A stretch of 64,000 nt of DNA from positions 62,001 through 126,000 of the forward strand of contig JACKBI010000003.1 of the NCBI GenBank assembly GCA_020634615.1, read 5' to 3'. Below, one piece after another: positions 16,050-23,610 of this stretch; position 1 is the first letter of the stretch, and every line of letters starts with the position of its first letter. The notes below the pieces were generated by a model. It was not told where the DNA came from. It did no database searches and was given only the letters and a program-made list of their open reading frames with translations. Source of the stretch: Anaerolineales bacterium. Its GTDB lineage: Bacteria; Chloroflexota; Anaerolineae; JAAEKA01. The translations under genes were made by a program, and so were the position numbers.

Positions 16050-16460
16050 CTAGTGGACCAGCTTCGGCTGATCCACTAACGTACCGTTCAAATAGGCGCT
16101 GACGGCCGCGTCGATTTGTCTGATGTCGGTTAGGACGGGATTGACACCGATCTGCAACAGACTGGACTGTGCGCCCATGCCCATGCCGCCGGCCAGCAAC
16201 ACCTGGCAATCAACAAGGTTGGCCATCATTCGACTGTGCTTTTCCTGGGAATGTTGACCTTGGCCGTGCCCGTGCTCGTGTTGATGATCGTCGCTCTCCT
16301 CGTGGTGCTCTTCGAGTTGAAACTGATTATGGCCCAACTTGGGTCGCAGTTCCTGCTGCACCACCTCACCATCTTCCACCGTGAACACCAGGTAGTATTG
16401 TGCCCGGCCGAAATGGCGGCTGATAGTGGTCTGATCATCGGTAACGACTGCGATCTTCAC
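16050..16460 (-). CDS. NifX/NifB-type iron-molybdenum cofactor-binding domain protein with His-rich insert
   Basis: A 136-residue protein of the dinitrogenase FeMo-cofactor-binding superfamily (MKIAVVTDDQTTISRHFGRA at the start, LLAGGMGMGAQ near residue 90). No nitrogen-fixation genes are near, so it belongs to the wider group of small metal- or FeS-binding relatives. A His/Glu-rich insertion (about 50-76, with EEHHEESDDHQHEHGHGQGQ) could bind Ni, Zn or Cu. It follows the OsmC gene by 20 bases in what looks like a two-gene operon. Confidence 0.8.
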   Translation of the reverse strand: MKIAVVTDDQTTISRHFGRAQYYLVFTVEDGEVVQQELRPKLGHNQFQLEEHHEESDDHQHEHGHGQGQHSQEKHSRMMANLVDCQVLLAGGMGMGAQSSLLQIGVNPVLTDIRQIDAAVSAYLNGTLVDQPKLVH

Positions 16461-16480
16461 GAGTGCCTCCTTTCGCTTTT

Positions 16481-16903
16481 CTAGACAGCAACGGCCTCGA
16501 GTTGCTCCCTGCCCAGGATGTCGATCTCAATTCCTTCCATGGTCAGAATTGTTTCGTGCACCGGGCAGTGCTCCGCGACACGATGAATAGCTGCCTGCCG
16601 ATCGGCGCACTGGCCATGAGGCAGTTCCACGCGCACCTTCAAATTAGTGAGCCTGGTGGGGTTCTCCAGCTTGTCGAACGTAACATCAACCGTCATCTCG
16701 CTGGCATCGATACCGGCTCGACCACAGTACTGCGCGACGAACGCGCCAACGCACGATCCCAATGACGCCACAAACAGTTCCGGCGGCGTCGGCCCTCGAT
16801 CCTTCCCGTCCATACTGGCCGGGACGTCGATGATGACGCTGTGGTTGCCAAGCTTGCTTTCGAAGAGCATGTCGCCCTTGTAGTAGGTGGTGATTTTCGC
16901 CAT
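16481..16903 (-). CDS. OsmC/Ohr-family protein
   Basis: A 140-residue peroxiredoxin-like OsmC-fold protein. The two conserved cysteines are present in LGSCVGAFVAQYC (about residue 53) and HCPVHETI (about 115). These proteins reduce organic hydroperoxides with a Cys pair. I chose the ATG at 16903, with AAGGAGCAACCACC before it; a longer start at 16945 is unlikely. It is followed after 20 bases by the NifX-like gene, suggesting joint response to oxidative or metal stress. The upstream promoter carries a palindrome that could bind a Crp/Fnr-type regulator. Confidence 0.85.
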   Translation of the reverse strand: MAKITTYYKGDMLFESKLGNHSVIIDVPASMDGKDRGPTPPELFVASLGSCVGAFVAQYCGRAGIDASEMTVDVTFDKLENPTRLTNLKVRVELPHGQCADRQAAIHRVAEHCPVHETILTMEGIEIDILGREQLEAVAV

Positions 16904-16964
16904 GGTGGTTGCTCCTTGCATTCTGCGGCGTCCAGCGCATGCCAACGTCGGCAGAAGCTACTGT

Positions 16965-17015
16965 TGTGACAAGATATCACACCCACACTATACGCCACAT
17001 GGGCGCGTCTGGCAA
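16965..17015 (-). promoter_or_regulatory. Promoter plus palindromic operator for the osmC-nifX pair
   Basis: On the minus strand: TTGCCA (17015-17010), 17-base spacer, TATAGT (16992-16987). Just downstream, over the expected +1, lies TGTGA-N7-TCACA (16965-16981), a Crp/Fnr-like inverted repeat placed where it would block transcription. The rest of the gap to 17299 shows no convincing gene or structure. Confidence 0.6.
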
Positions 17016-17299
17016 TTTTCACAAGGTTGTGCAACATTCTACAATATGGCAATTAGCAAGCCTTGCACTTGATCAGCCAAACCATTTTGGAGGACAAATT
17101 GCAAGTAAGCGGTCAGGAAGAAAACGCCGGCGTGCTTCACTAACGCCGGGTTACGCCTCCCGTCCGCCATCACGGAAGCTTTGCTGTTCGCCTGGTCGGA
17201 TAGCAGACCCACCAGACGCGCGTCATACCTCGGCCAGACCTCAACAGCGTGCCGCTGGTCTTCTGGTGCCACTCCCCACCCCGATAACCCCACACCCCA

Positions 17300-20200
17300 T
17301 CAATAGGTGTTTTCCCGCCCCATGACCATCATGCCGAGCAGCAAGGCTTCGCCAGCTTGCTCAAGCTTGTCGGCGGAGATGGTCGCCAACGTGTCGCCAG
17401 GTAAACGGGCGGTTTCTTGCCAACCCGCCCAGCTGAGGGTGACCATCGGCGCCTCCTGTCCCTCGCCTGTTTGCAGCGCGCGATCCTCGAAGACAATGCT
17501 AATGTCCACTGCATCGTTCGCCGGGCCAGCTTTGACACCCATCCGCCCGGCAGAAGTGTCGAACAGACTGGACAGACGCTGATTGCCGCCAGCGGCGATC
17601 TCCAGCCCGTCGCCTGAACCATCACCCAACCCTTGCAGCAAAATCACTCCCTCGACCTCGAATGCAGAGGTGAAACCAACGTGCGCTTGCAGGAACTTGC
17701 GCACGTCGCCAGGTCGGATCGGTTCACCGCCATCCTGACCCTCGCCGGCATAGGCCACAAACAGATAGCTGCGATAGGGCTGATACTCGGACGCCTGCAT
17801 GGCGCGGATCGCCTCCAGCATTACCGCCACGCCGCTGGCGTTGAAGTTGGCGGCCTCGTGTGCCTCGTCCGGCGGTATTGGAGCGCTGTCGTACTGCGCC
17901 ATGACGACGATCAGCTTGTTGTCGAGCGCTTGATCGACCGAGCGCCCCTGAGCCGAGCCGCCAGGAAGATCCTTGTCGAAGCTAGTATCGCCGGACCCGG
18001 CCCTCCCGCTGACTCCAGGTAAATAGCCGATGACGTGACGGGCAGGGAATTGATCAACGATCGTTCCATCGACAGTCATCGACACATCGACGCCCGTATC
18101 GATGACTGTCACCTCATCCGTCCCCAGGGACGTCTGCTGGCGGCGCAAGCTGGCAACAGTCTCGCCCGTGCCTTGCAGCAGCCGGTTGGCAATTTCCTCG
18201 GTGATCCACAGCGCCGGTGTGTGCTTGCCCGTCAACTCCCCGGTTAAGTAGTTGGAAACGATTAGGTCACGGCCAGAGATAGTGTAATGGCGCTGCATGT
18301 CTTCAGGATCGCTGGCAACCACCAGCAACCCGCTGTGCGGCGCAAACTCAGCTACCGATGCAACGTCCTCGGATAGCACCAGCAAGAGATCGTCCTTCCC
18401 CAGCGCACGCTCCAGAGCCGGACGACCGCGGGCGCCAAAGCTTCCCCTGCTCAAGGTGCCGGTAAGCAGGGCGCGGACCTGTCCACTCGCCTCGCCGACA
18501 GCACTGAAGTAGCCGGGATATTCGACGAAATCGGTGCGGTACGTCAGCGCCGGATCGCCGTCCCAGATTCCCAACTGGGCAGGGCTGTTGATCTGCGTGA
18601 ACTCGCGCGTTCGGTTTTGAAAATAGGTCGCGTTCTCACCGCCATTAAACAGGCCCAGGCTCTCAAACTGTTGCGCTATCCAGTCGGCCGAGTCGCCCAT
18701 GCCCTCCGTCCCAAGGCTGCGGCCCTGAAATTCGGGTGCTGTCAGTTGCCCGACCTGGGCCAGCGCCTGCTGACCGTCGAAGGCGCGCGCCTGCTGCCGG
18801 TAATAGGCGATGGAACCGGTGTTTGCCCGCGCCCAGCCGAAGATCAACAGGCCGCCCAGCGCCAACGAAAGCGTGTATCGGTTGAACAACTTGCCAAACC
18901 CCACGCCGACTGTCTCGATCATGCGCCGGATGCCTTCACCAAACAGGTTAAAGCCAACAATCGCGATAAAGAATGCCAGCGCGGGGTAGATCGCCAGCCA
19001 GGGATAGGAGCGGGCATACAGCCGCGCGCCGCTGAGCAGCGATCCCCACTCCGGTACGTCGGAATAGTGATAGAGCGTAGCGCCAACGTCCAGTTCGGCA
19101 AACGCACCACCGCCAATGAAGATGCCGACAAACCCAAGTTCGCCCAATAACATCAAAACCGCGCCCATCTCCAGCGCAGCCAGAGAAATCAGCGCTGCCA
19201 GCAAAATCGGCAACACGTGAGCCACCATCATGCGAGTGGTGCGCACACCGACCGCGACGGCGCTCTCGATGTATGGCCGCGGGCGAATCGCCATCACCTC
19301 GCCGCGGACGTAGAGCATGGTTTCGCCCCAACCGACGACACACAGCGCGACGACAAACACACCCATCCCCTGGCGAATACCCATCGCAAGCACGATGATC
19401 ATCGCCAGCACCAGCGCCGGAAATGCCGACAGCACCTCGGCGACGCCCATGACCAGGCGGTCGATCCAACTGCCACTCTTCCAGCCGGCGATCGCGCCCA
19501 GCACGAAACCGATCAGCAAGCGGGCGCCGACGGCCAGCACGGCCAGGATCAGCGTCTGCTGGGCGCCGGACAGGATCAGGCTGGCGATGTCACGTCCCAG
19601 CACATCGGTTCCCAGCGGATAGGTTGTGCCCGGCTCAAACGGCGGCACCAGAAACTCGCCGTCGATGATGGTCAACCCGCGGGTCGTGTAGGGATTGTGC
19701 GGCGTCAGGCTGGGGCCAAAGACCAGGATCGACAGCAAGGCGAGCACCAGGAAGCCGCCGACCATGAAGGGCAGATTGCCCATGGTGGCGCGCCACCAGG
19801 CACGCCGGCGTTGCGTACGATAGACGTCAGCCGCTGAATCGAAGAGTTCGTTGTGAGCCGCTGCCACATCAGCAAAGGGGCTTGGCTCAGGTTCAGCGCT
19901 GCGGCGGCGGAAAGCCTGACGGAAAAAGTCAGTGATCTCATTGTAGCGCAGGAAGCCGGCTACGCTGCCCAGACCGTCCCGAATTCGTCCGACGAAACGC
20001 CGCTTGTCCTCGTGCGCAATGTTGGAAATGCTGTCGCGCAGTTGTGGGTCGATGAAGCGATAGCTGATGTCCAGAGCCAGGTTGACCACGATGAAGATGA
20101 GCCCCATCACCATCACCAACGCGACGGTCAGCAGATCGTCCTGCTTCGAGATCGACTTCAGCAGCGTGAACCCCATCCCTGGCCAGCCGAAGAAATACTC

Positions 20201-21016
20201 CACAACCGGCAGGCTGCTGAGAGAAAAACGCAGTGAGATACCGATCGTGGTCAGGATCGGTATCAACGCGTTGCGCCAGATGTGCCCGCGCCAGATCTGG
20301 CGCGGCAACAGTCCCTTGCCCTGCGCGGTACGGACATAGTCCATCCCCAACAAAGTGCCCAGTGTGACGAAGGTCACCCGCGCGATCTGAGCCACGGGGC
20401 GTGCAGCCAGCACCAACGCCGGAAGAATGATGTGCTTATCCCAACCAAAGCCGCCAATTGGCAGCGGAGGCAACGAGCCGGTCGTCTTTGCCCAGCGGAC
20501 CATGAGTAGCTGCAACAGCAAGGCGGCGAAGAAACTGGGGATCGACACGCCGATGATCGAGACGAGGATGAACACCAGCGACACGTTGCTGTTGCGCCGC
20601 TTGCCGGCCAGGTAGCCCAGCAAAATACCGATAACCGTGGCGAACAGCAGCGACACGGTCAGCAAAGCAATGCTTTTGGGGACTACATCGGCCAGGACAG
20701 AACTGACCGGTATCGGCCGCAGCGTGATGCTGCCTGCAGAAGTGTAACCCAGGTTGCCGTGCAGCAGGTTGCCGAAATAGACCACCGTGCTGTCGGCGGC
20801 ATAGGAAAACGCCCGGGAAAAGTCTACGCCGCGGGCCATGTCCAGACCAAGGAAGCTGATGAAGACGATCACCACCAGCACCAGCAAGCCAAAGGCCAGC
20901 CGTTTCAGAACAAACAGACTCAGCCCCACAAACCGCTGATTGCGTTCGGTCCAGGACTCCCGCGGCGCGGCGGGTGAAACAGATTGAGGTCTCTCTAGAG
21001 GAAGCTGCTGCGCCAT
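17300..21016 (-). CDS. DppB-DppC permease fusion with degenerate M28 peptidase domain
   Basis: A 1238-residue membrane protein. Residues ~30-330 form a DppB-like ABC permease with six helices and the coupling segment EYFFGWPGMGFTLLKSI. Residues ~410-700 form a DppC-like permease (GTDVLGRDIASLILSG, GELGFVGIFIGGG). After a helix at 714-730, residues ~745-1238 form a large extracytoplasmic region ending in an M28 aminopeptidase-like domain. The usual zinc ligands are lost: HxD reads Q1041-Y-D1043, the bridging Asp is F1058, and the Glu pair reads E1092-G1093. So it probably binds peptides or cell-wall fragments without cutting them. No ATPase or binding-protein gene is adjacent. The Shine-Dalgarno sequence is weak, but the start fits the N-terminus. 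Confidence 0.85.
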   Translation of the reverse strand: MAQQLPLERPQSVSPAAPRESWTERNQRFVGLSLFVLKRLAFGLLVLVVIVFISFLGLDMARGVDFSRAFSYAADSTVVYFGNLLHGNLGYTSAGSITLRPIPVSSVLADVVPKSIALLTVSLLFATVIGILLGYLAGKRRNSNVSLVFILVSIIGVSIPSFFAALLLQLLMVRWAKTTGSLPPLPIGGFGWDKHIILPALVLAARPVAQIARVTFVTLGTLLGMDYVRTAQGKGLLPRQIWRGHIWRNALIPILTTIGISLRFSLSSLPVVEYFFGWPGMGFTLLKSISKQDDLLTVALVMVMGLIFIVVNLALDISYRFIDPQLRDSISNIAHEDKRRFVGRIRDGLGSVAGFLRYNEITDFFRQAFRRRSAEPEPSPFADVAAAHNELFDSAADVYRTQRRRAWWRATMGNLPFMVGGFLVLALLSILVFGPSLTPHNPYTTRGLTIIDGEFLVPPFEPGTTYPLGTDVLGRDIASLILSGAQQTLILAVLAVGARLLIGFVLGAIAGWKSGSWIDRLVMGVAEVLSAFPALVLAMIIVLAMGIRQGMGVFVVALCVVGWGETMLYVRGEVMAIRPRPYIESAVAVGVRTTRMMVAHVLPILLAALISLAALEMGAVLMLLGELGFVGIFIGGGAFAELDVGATLYHYSDVPEWGSLLSGARLYARSYPWLAIYPALAFFIAIVGFNLFGEGIRRMIETVGVGFGKLFNRYTLSLALGGLLIFGWARANTGSIAYYRQQARAFDGQQALAQVGQLTAPEFQGRSLGTEGMGDSADWIAQQFESLGLFNGGENATYFQNRTREFTQINSPAQLGIWDGDPALTYRTDFVEYPGYFSAVGEASGQVRALLTGTLSRGSFGARGRPALERALGKDDLLLVLSEDVASVAEFAPHSGLLVVASDPEDMQRHYTISGRDLIVSNYLTGELTGKHTPALWITEEIANRLLQGTGETVASLRRQQTSLGTDEVTVIDTGVDVSMTVDGTIVDQFPARHVIGYLPGVSGRAGSGDTSFDKDLPGGSAQGRSVDQALDNKLIVVMAQYDSAPIPPDEAHEAANFNASGVAVMLEAIRAMQASEYQPYRSYLFVAYAGEGQDGGEPIRPGDVRKFLQAHVGFTSAFEVEGVILLQGLGDGSGDGLEIAAGGNQRLSSLFDTSAGRMGVKAGPANDAVDISIVFEDRALQTGEGQEAPMVTLSWAGWQETARLPGDTLATISADKLEQAGEALLLGMMVMGRENTY

Positions 21017-21170
21017 ACAATGCTCAGTTTACCACACCGTTTTGGGCACGATATGGTTCGAAACGGCATTGTAACAGGCAAACCAAGGTCGGGGAAATTT
21101 CCGCTGACGTTTGTCAGCGTTGTCATAAAAACGGTGAAGTGACCAGGAACTGTTGGCACCTGCGCAGATG

Positions 21171-21734
21171 CTACGCGGGGTCACCACTCAGGTCAATAGT
21201 CAACGAAATCTCGGAACCATTGACGACCGTGGTGGCGGGAAAGGGGGAATGGCGCACCAGCGCCCAGATGGCTTTGTTCTCGCTGCGAAACAGCGCCGTC
21301 AACGTGCGGATTCCCTGTTGACGGGCCTGGGCGCAGGCAAACTTGAGAAGCTCGGAACCGATACCACGCCGCTGGAGGTCATCGCGCACCGAAATGGCCA
21401 GCTCGGCAGAGTCGGGACCGTTCATGCCGTAGCGCACGCCGCCGACCGGTGCGTTGTACTGGTCCGGGAGGTCGGCGAATGCCAGCCAGGCCATTTCCTG
21501 CGGCGGGCCGAGATGCGCCAATCGTTCCGCCTCCGCGCGCACCCGTTCAGGGTCAGGGTCTACCATCGACTTGCTGAAACGCAGATAGCGGCTGTCAGCG
21601 CTAAGCCGGTTGAACAGGTCCACCAGATAGGGCGTGTCACCCTCCTCTTCGGGACGCACACGCACCAGCAACCCGTCGCGGGTTGAAAACTGATACCAGT
21701 CGTCGCGCGTGGCTAGCGCAGGCGGGATATTCAC
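21171..21734 (-). CDS. GNAT acetyltransferase (first of three paralogues, last in order)
   Basis: A 187-residue GNAT-fold protein. The acetyl-CoA-binding loop is RDDLQRRGIGSELL (R/Q-x-x-G-x-G). The N-terminal part LVDLFNRLSADSRYLRFS matches the GNAT domain of Pat/PatZ-type protein acetyltransferases. Its substrate may be a protein lysine or a small amine. It is preceded 10 bases upstream by a second and then a third similar gene, all on the minus strand, so the trio forms one operon. Residues HSPFPATTVVNG near the end correspond to ESPYQSTTVIDG in the third gene. Confidence 0.85.
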   Translation of the reverse strand: MNIPPALATRDDWYQFSTRDGLLVRVRPEEEGDTPYLVDLFNRLSADSRYLRFSKSMVDPDPERVRAEAERLAHLGPPQEMAWLAFADLPDQYNAPVGGVRYGMNGPDSAELAISVRDDLQRRGIGSELLKFACAQARQQGIRTLTALFRSENKAIWALVRHSPFPATTVVNGSEISLTIDLSGDPA

Positions 21735-21744
21735 CGTTGCTCCA

Positions 21745-22278
21745 TCAATTCATCGTGGTTCCAAGCGAAGCGCGCGCTTGCAAGTAAACCACCATGTCGA
21801 TCTTGCTGCCGCGCTGCTGCCAAGTCATATGATAAGGTGAGTATTGCATCACCTGCCAGGCAGCTTCGTTCGTGCTTGCGAAAGACGTGATCGCCTTGCG
21901 TGCGCCTGCGGCGCGCGCCTGGTCAAGCAGGAAGTACAACATGCGCGAGCCGATGCCGCGGCCTTGCATGTCATCGCGTACGACCACCGAGACCGCAACC
22001 TCACCCTCGCAAACCTGGGAATAGCGGGCCACGGCCACAGGATCAGCATCATCCGGGTCGCCCTCGATCAGGGCGATCCAGGTGTATCCATCCAGCAAAA
22101 CGGCAGCCACATCGGCGGACGCCGTAGAGGGTTGGGACTGACTGGCCGTGACACGGTTTTCTGGCGTGGCGCGATCGATGAGATCACGCAGACGCGCCTC
22201 GTCCGTCATATCGGCGGAAAACACGCGCACCTGCTGCCCATCCCGCGTCTCGAAGGCATACGTCGGGGTTCCTTGCAT
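21745..22278 (-). CDS. GNAT acetyltransferase (second of three paralogues)
   Basis: A 177-residue GNAT protein with VVRDDMQGRGIGSRMLYFLL as the acetyl-CoA loop. It is the most divergent of the three: the L-F-x-x-L-S-x-x-S-R-Y motif of its neighbours is replaced by LIDRATPENRVTAS, so the substrate may differ. I chose the ATG at 22278 because AGGAGAGG lies about nine bases ahead; the GTG at 22287 would be too close to it. It lies 17 bases after the third paralogue and 10 before the first. Confidence 0.8.
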   Translation of the reverse strand: MQGTPTYAFETRDGQQVRVFSADMTDEARLRDLIDRATPENRVTASQSQPSTASADVAAVLLDGYTWIALIEGDPDDADPVAVARYSQVCEGEVAVSVVVRDDMQGRGIGSRMLYFLLDQARAAGARKAITSFASTNEAAWQVMQYSPYHMTWQQRGSKIDMVVYLQARASLGTTMN

Positions 22279-22295
22279 GATTATCACCTCTCCTG

Positions 22296-22880
22296 CTAAC
22301 CTTCCAATTGTGTTACATGATTTTTATCGGGCGTGACCTTGGTTGACCCAAGATCGATTGTGACAGTGGTTTGAAAACCATCGATCACCGTGGTTGATTG
22401 ATAGGGCGACTCGGCCAGCAGCGCCCAAATGCGACGGTTGCCAGTCTGGAACGTGCCAATCAGCGTTCGAATACCGGCCGCGCGCGCTTCCTGCGATAGA
22501 AAGAGCAGCATCTGCCCACCAATGCCCTGGTGCTGCATATCGTCGCGCACCGACACTGAGACTTCGGCCTGCTGCGGGGCGCCTGTCCGGACATAGCGCG
22601 CCACAGCCACCGGCGCATGAGGCTGGTCAGGCAAGTCGGCAAACGCCAGCACGCCCAGGCCGCTGGCCGCGTCGACCAGCGCGATATGCTCTGCCTCACG
22701 CTGGACGATCTCCGGGTCCACGATGGCGAGGTACTGGTTGAAACGCATGTAGCGGCTGTTAGTTGACAGGTGCTCGAAGAGATCCACCAGATAAGCAGCG
22801 TCTTCGGCCTGGACACGATAGACGTCGATCACCAGGCCGCTATCGGTTTCAAACGTAAATTCAGACTTTCGTTTCTCCAT
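22296..22880 (-). CDS. GNAT acetyltransferase (third paralogue, first in the operon)
   Basis: A 194-residue GNAT protein. YLVDLFEHLSTNSRYMRFNQ (about residues 30-49) and the acetyl-CoA loop RDDMQHQGIGGQMLLFLS (about 115-132) are intact. It is closest to the 21171-21734 product, sharing LVDLF, SRY-RF, ADLPDQ and the S-P-[FY] tail. Three tandem copies with differing substrate-side residues suggest duplication and divergence. The gene starts 286 bases from the divergent cNMP-binding gene. Confidence 0.85.
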   Translation of the reverse strand: MEKRKSEFTFETDSGLVIDVYRVQAEDAAYLVDLFEHLSTNSRYMRFNQYLAIVDPEIVQREAEHIALVDAASGLGVLAFADLPDQPHAPVAVARYVRTGAPQQAEVSVSVRDDMQHQGIGGQMLLFLSQEARAAGIRTLIGTFQTGNRRIWALLAESPYQSTTVIDGFQTTVTIDLGSTKVTPDKNHVTQLEG

Positions 22881-23024
22881 ACAGTTTTGTATTCCTTAAT
22901 GACGCATTGCGTCATGCGGAGTATAGCATAAAAGCCAGCGCCCGACAAGTAGCAGGCAGTCCAATTCATCGCAACTATCGAAACTCGTGCTTTTGGTGCG
23001 CTGTGCCTGCCGCGGAAAATTGCC

Positions 23025-23052
23025 TTGACACCCTTCCCCGATGTGTTACAAT
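23025..23052 (+). promoter_or_regulatory. Promoter for the cNMP-binding / transporter / HD module
   Basis: TTGACA (23025-23030), 16-base spacer, TACAAT (23047-23052). The leader of about 107 bases before the ATG at 23167 contains GGGGAG (23073-23078) and CTCTCC (23133-23138), which could close a stem. Confidence 0.65.
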
Positions 23053-23166
23053 GCAGCCCATACGTCGGATCAAGGGGAGTAATCGAGTCGAGCAGGGCCC
23101 AGAGAACGCGCCGCAACTGTGACCTCGGCACACCTCTCCGCCAGGCCGTTCTCAAGGAAACCAATC

Positions 23167-23610
23167 ATGCTGCTGACCATCGAGAAAGTTGCCGTACTGA
23201 AAGCCATCGATATCTTCGCCGAGACGCCGGACCATGTGCTGGCGTCGGTCGCACGCATCGTCGAAGAACTGAACCTTTTGCCCGGCGAGACTTTCATCAA
23301 CGAAGGCGATCTTGGAGACAGCATGTATCTGGTGGCTGAAGGCAATGTGCGGGTCCACCACGGTGAGCGGACGATCATCACCTTGGGCGCCGGCAAGGCA
23401 GTCGGCGAGCTGGCAGTGCTGGACCCGGAACCACGATCGGCGTCAGTGACCGCCATCGATGAAGCATTCGTCTTTCGTATCGCCAAAGATGCCTTCGACG
23501 AAGCCTTGGCCGACCGTCCTGAGGTTGCCCAGGGCGTCATTCGTGCGCTCTGCCGGCGCATCCGCGAACAGGGCGCGCTCCTGCAAACCATGCCCGACCA
23601 GCCCGGTTGA
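23167..23610 (+). CDS. Single-domain cyclic-nucleotide-binding (Crp-like) protein
   Basis: A 147-residue protein that is one cNMP-binding fold with no DNA-binding domain. The jelly-roll hallmarks are GETFINEGDLGDSMYLVAEG (about 39-58), the phosphate-binding cassette-like GKAVGELAVLDPEPRSASV (about 77-95; canonical G-E-[LM]-x-x-x-x-x-x-x-R-[ST]-A), and a C-terminal helix. The Arg that holds the cyclic phosphate is retained. The ATG at 23167 has AAGGAAA eight bases upstream. The stop overlaps the start of the transporter/HEAT gene by four bases, implying coupled translation, so it may gate that membrane protein. Confidence 0.85.
   Translation: MLLTIEKVAVLKAIDIFAETPDHVLASVARIVEELNLLPGETFINEGDLGDSMYLVAEGNVRVHHGERTIITLGAGKAVGELAVLDPEPRSASVTAIDEAFVFRIAKDAFDEALADRPEVAQGVIRALCRRIREQGALLQTMPDQPG

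Noticed and set aside
17039..17293. An 84-codon minus-strand frame downstream of the fusion permease
   Set aside because: No motif, poor start context and no conserved feature; treated as non-coding.
23071..23139. Possible yybP-ykoY-like riboswitch before the cNMP-binding gene
   Set aside because: GGGGAGTA and CTCTCC could form the closing stem, but the span is too short and other conserved parts were not found.
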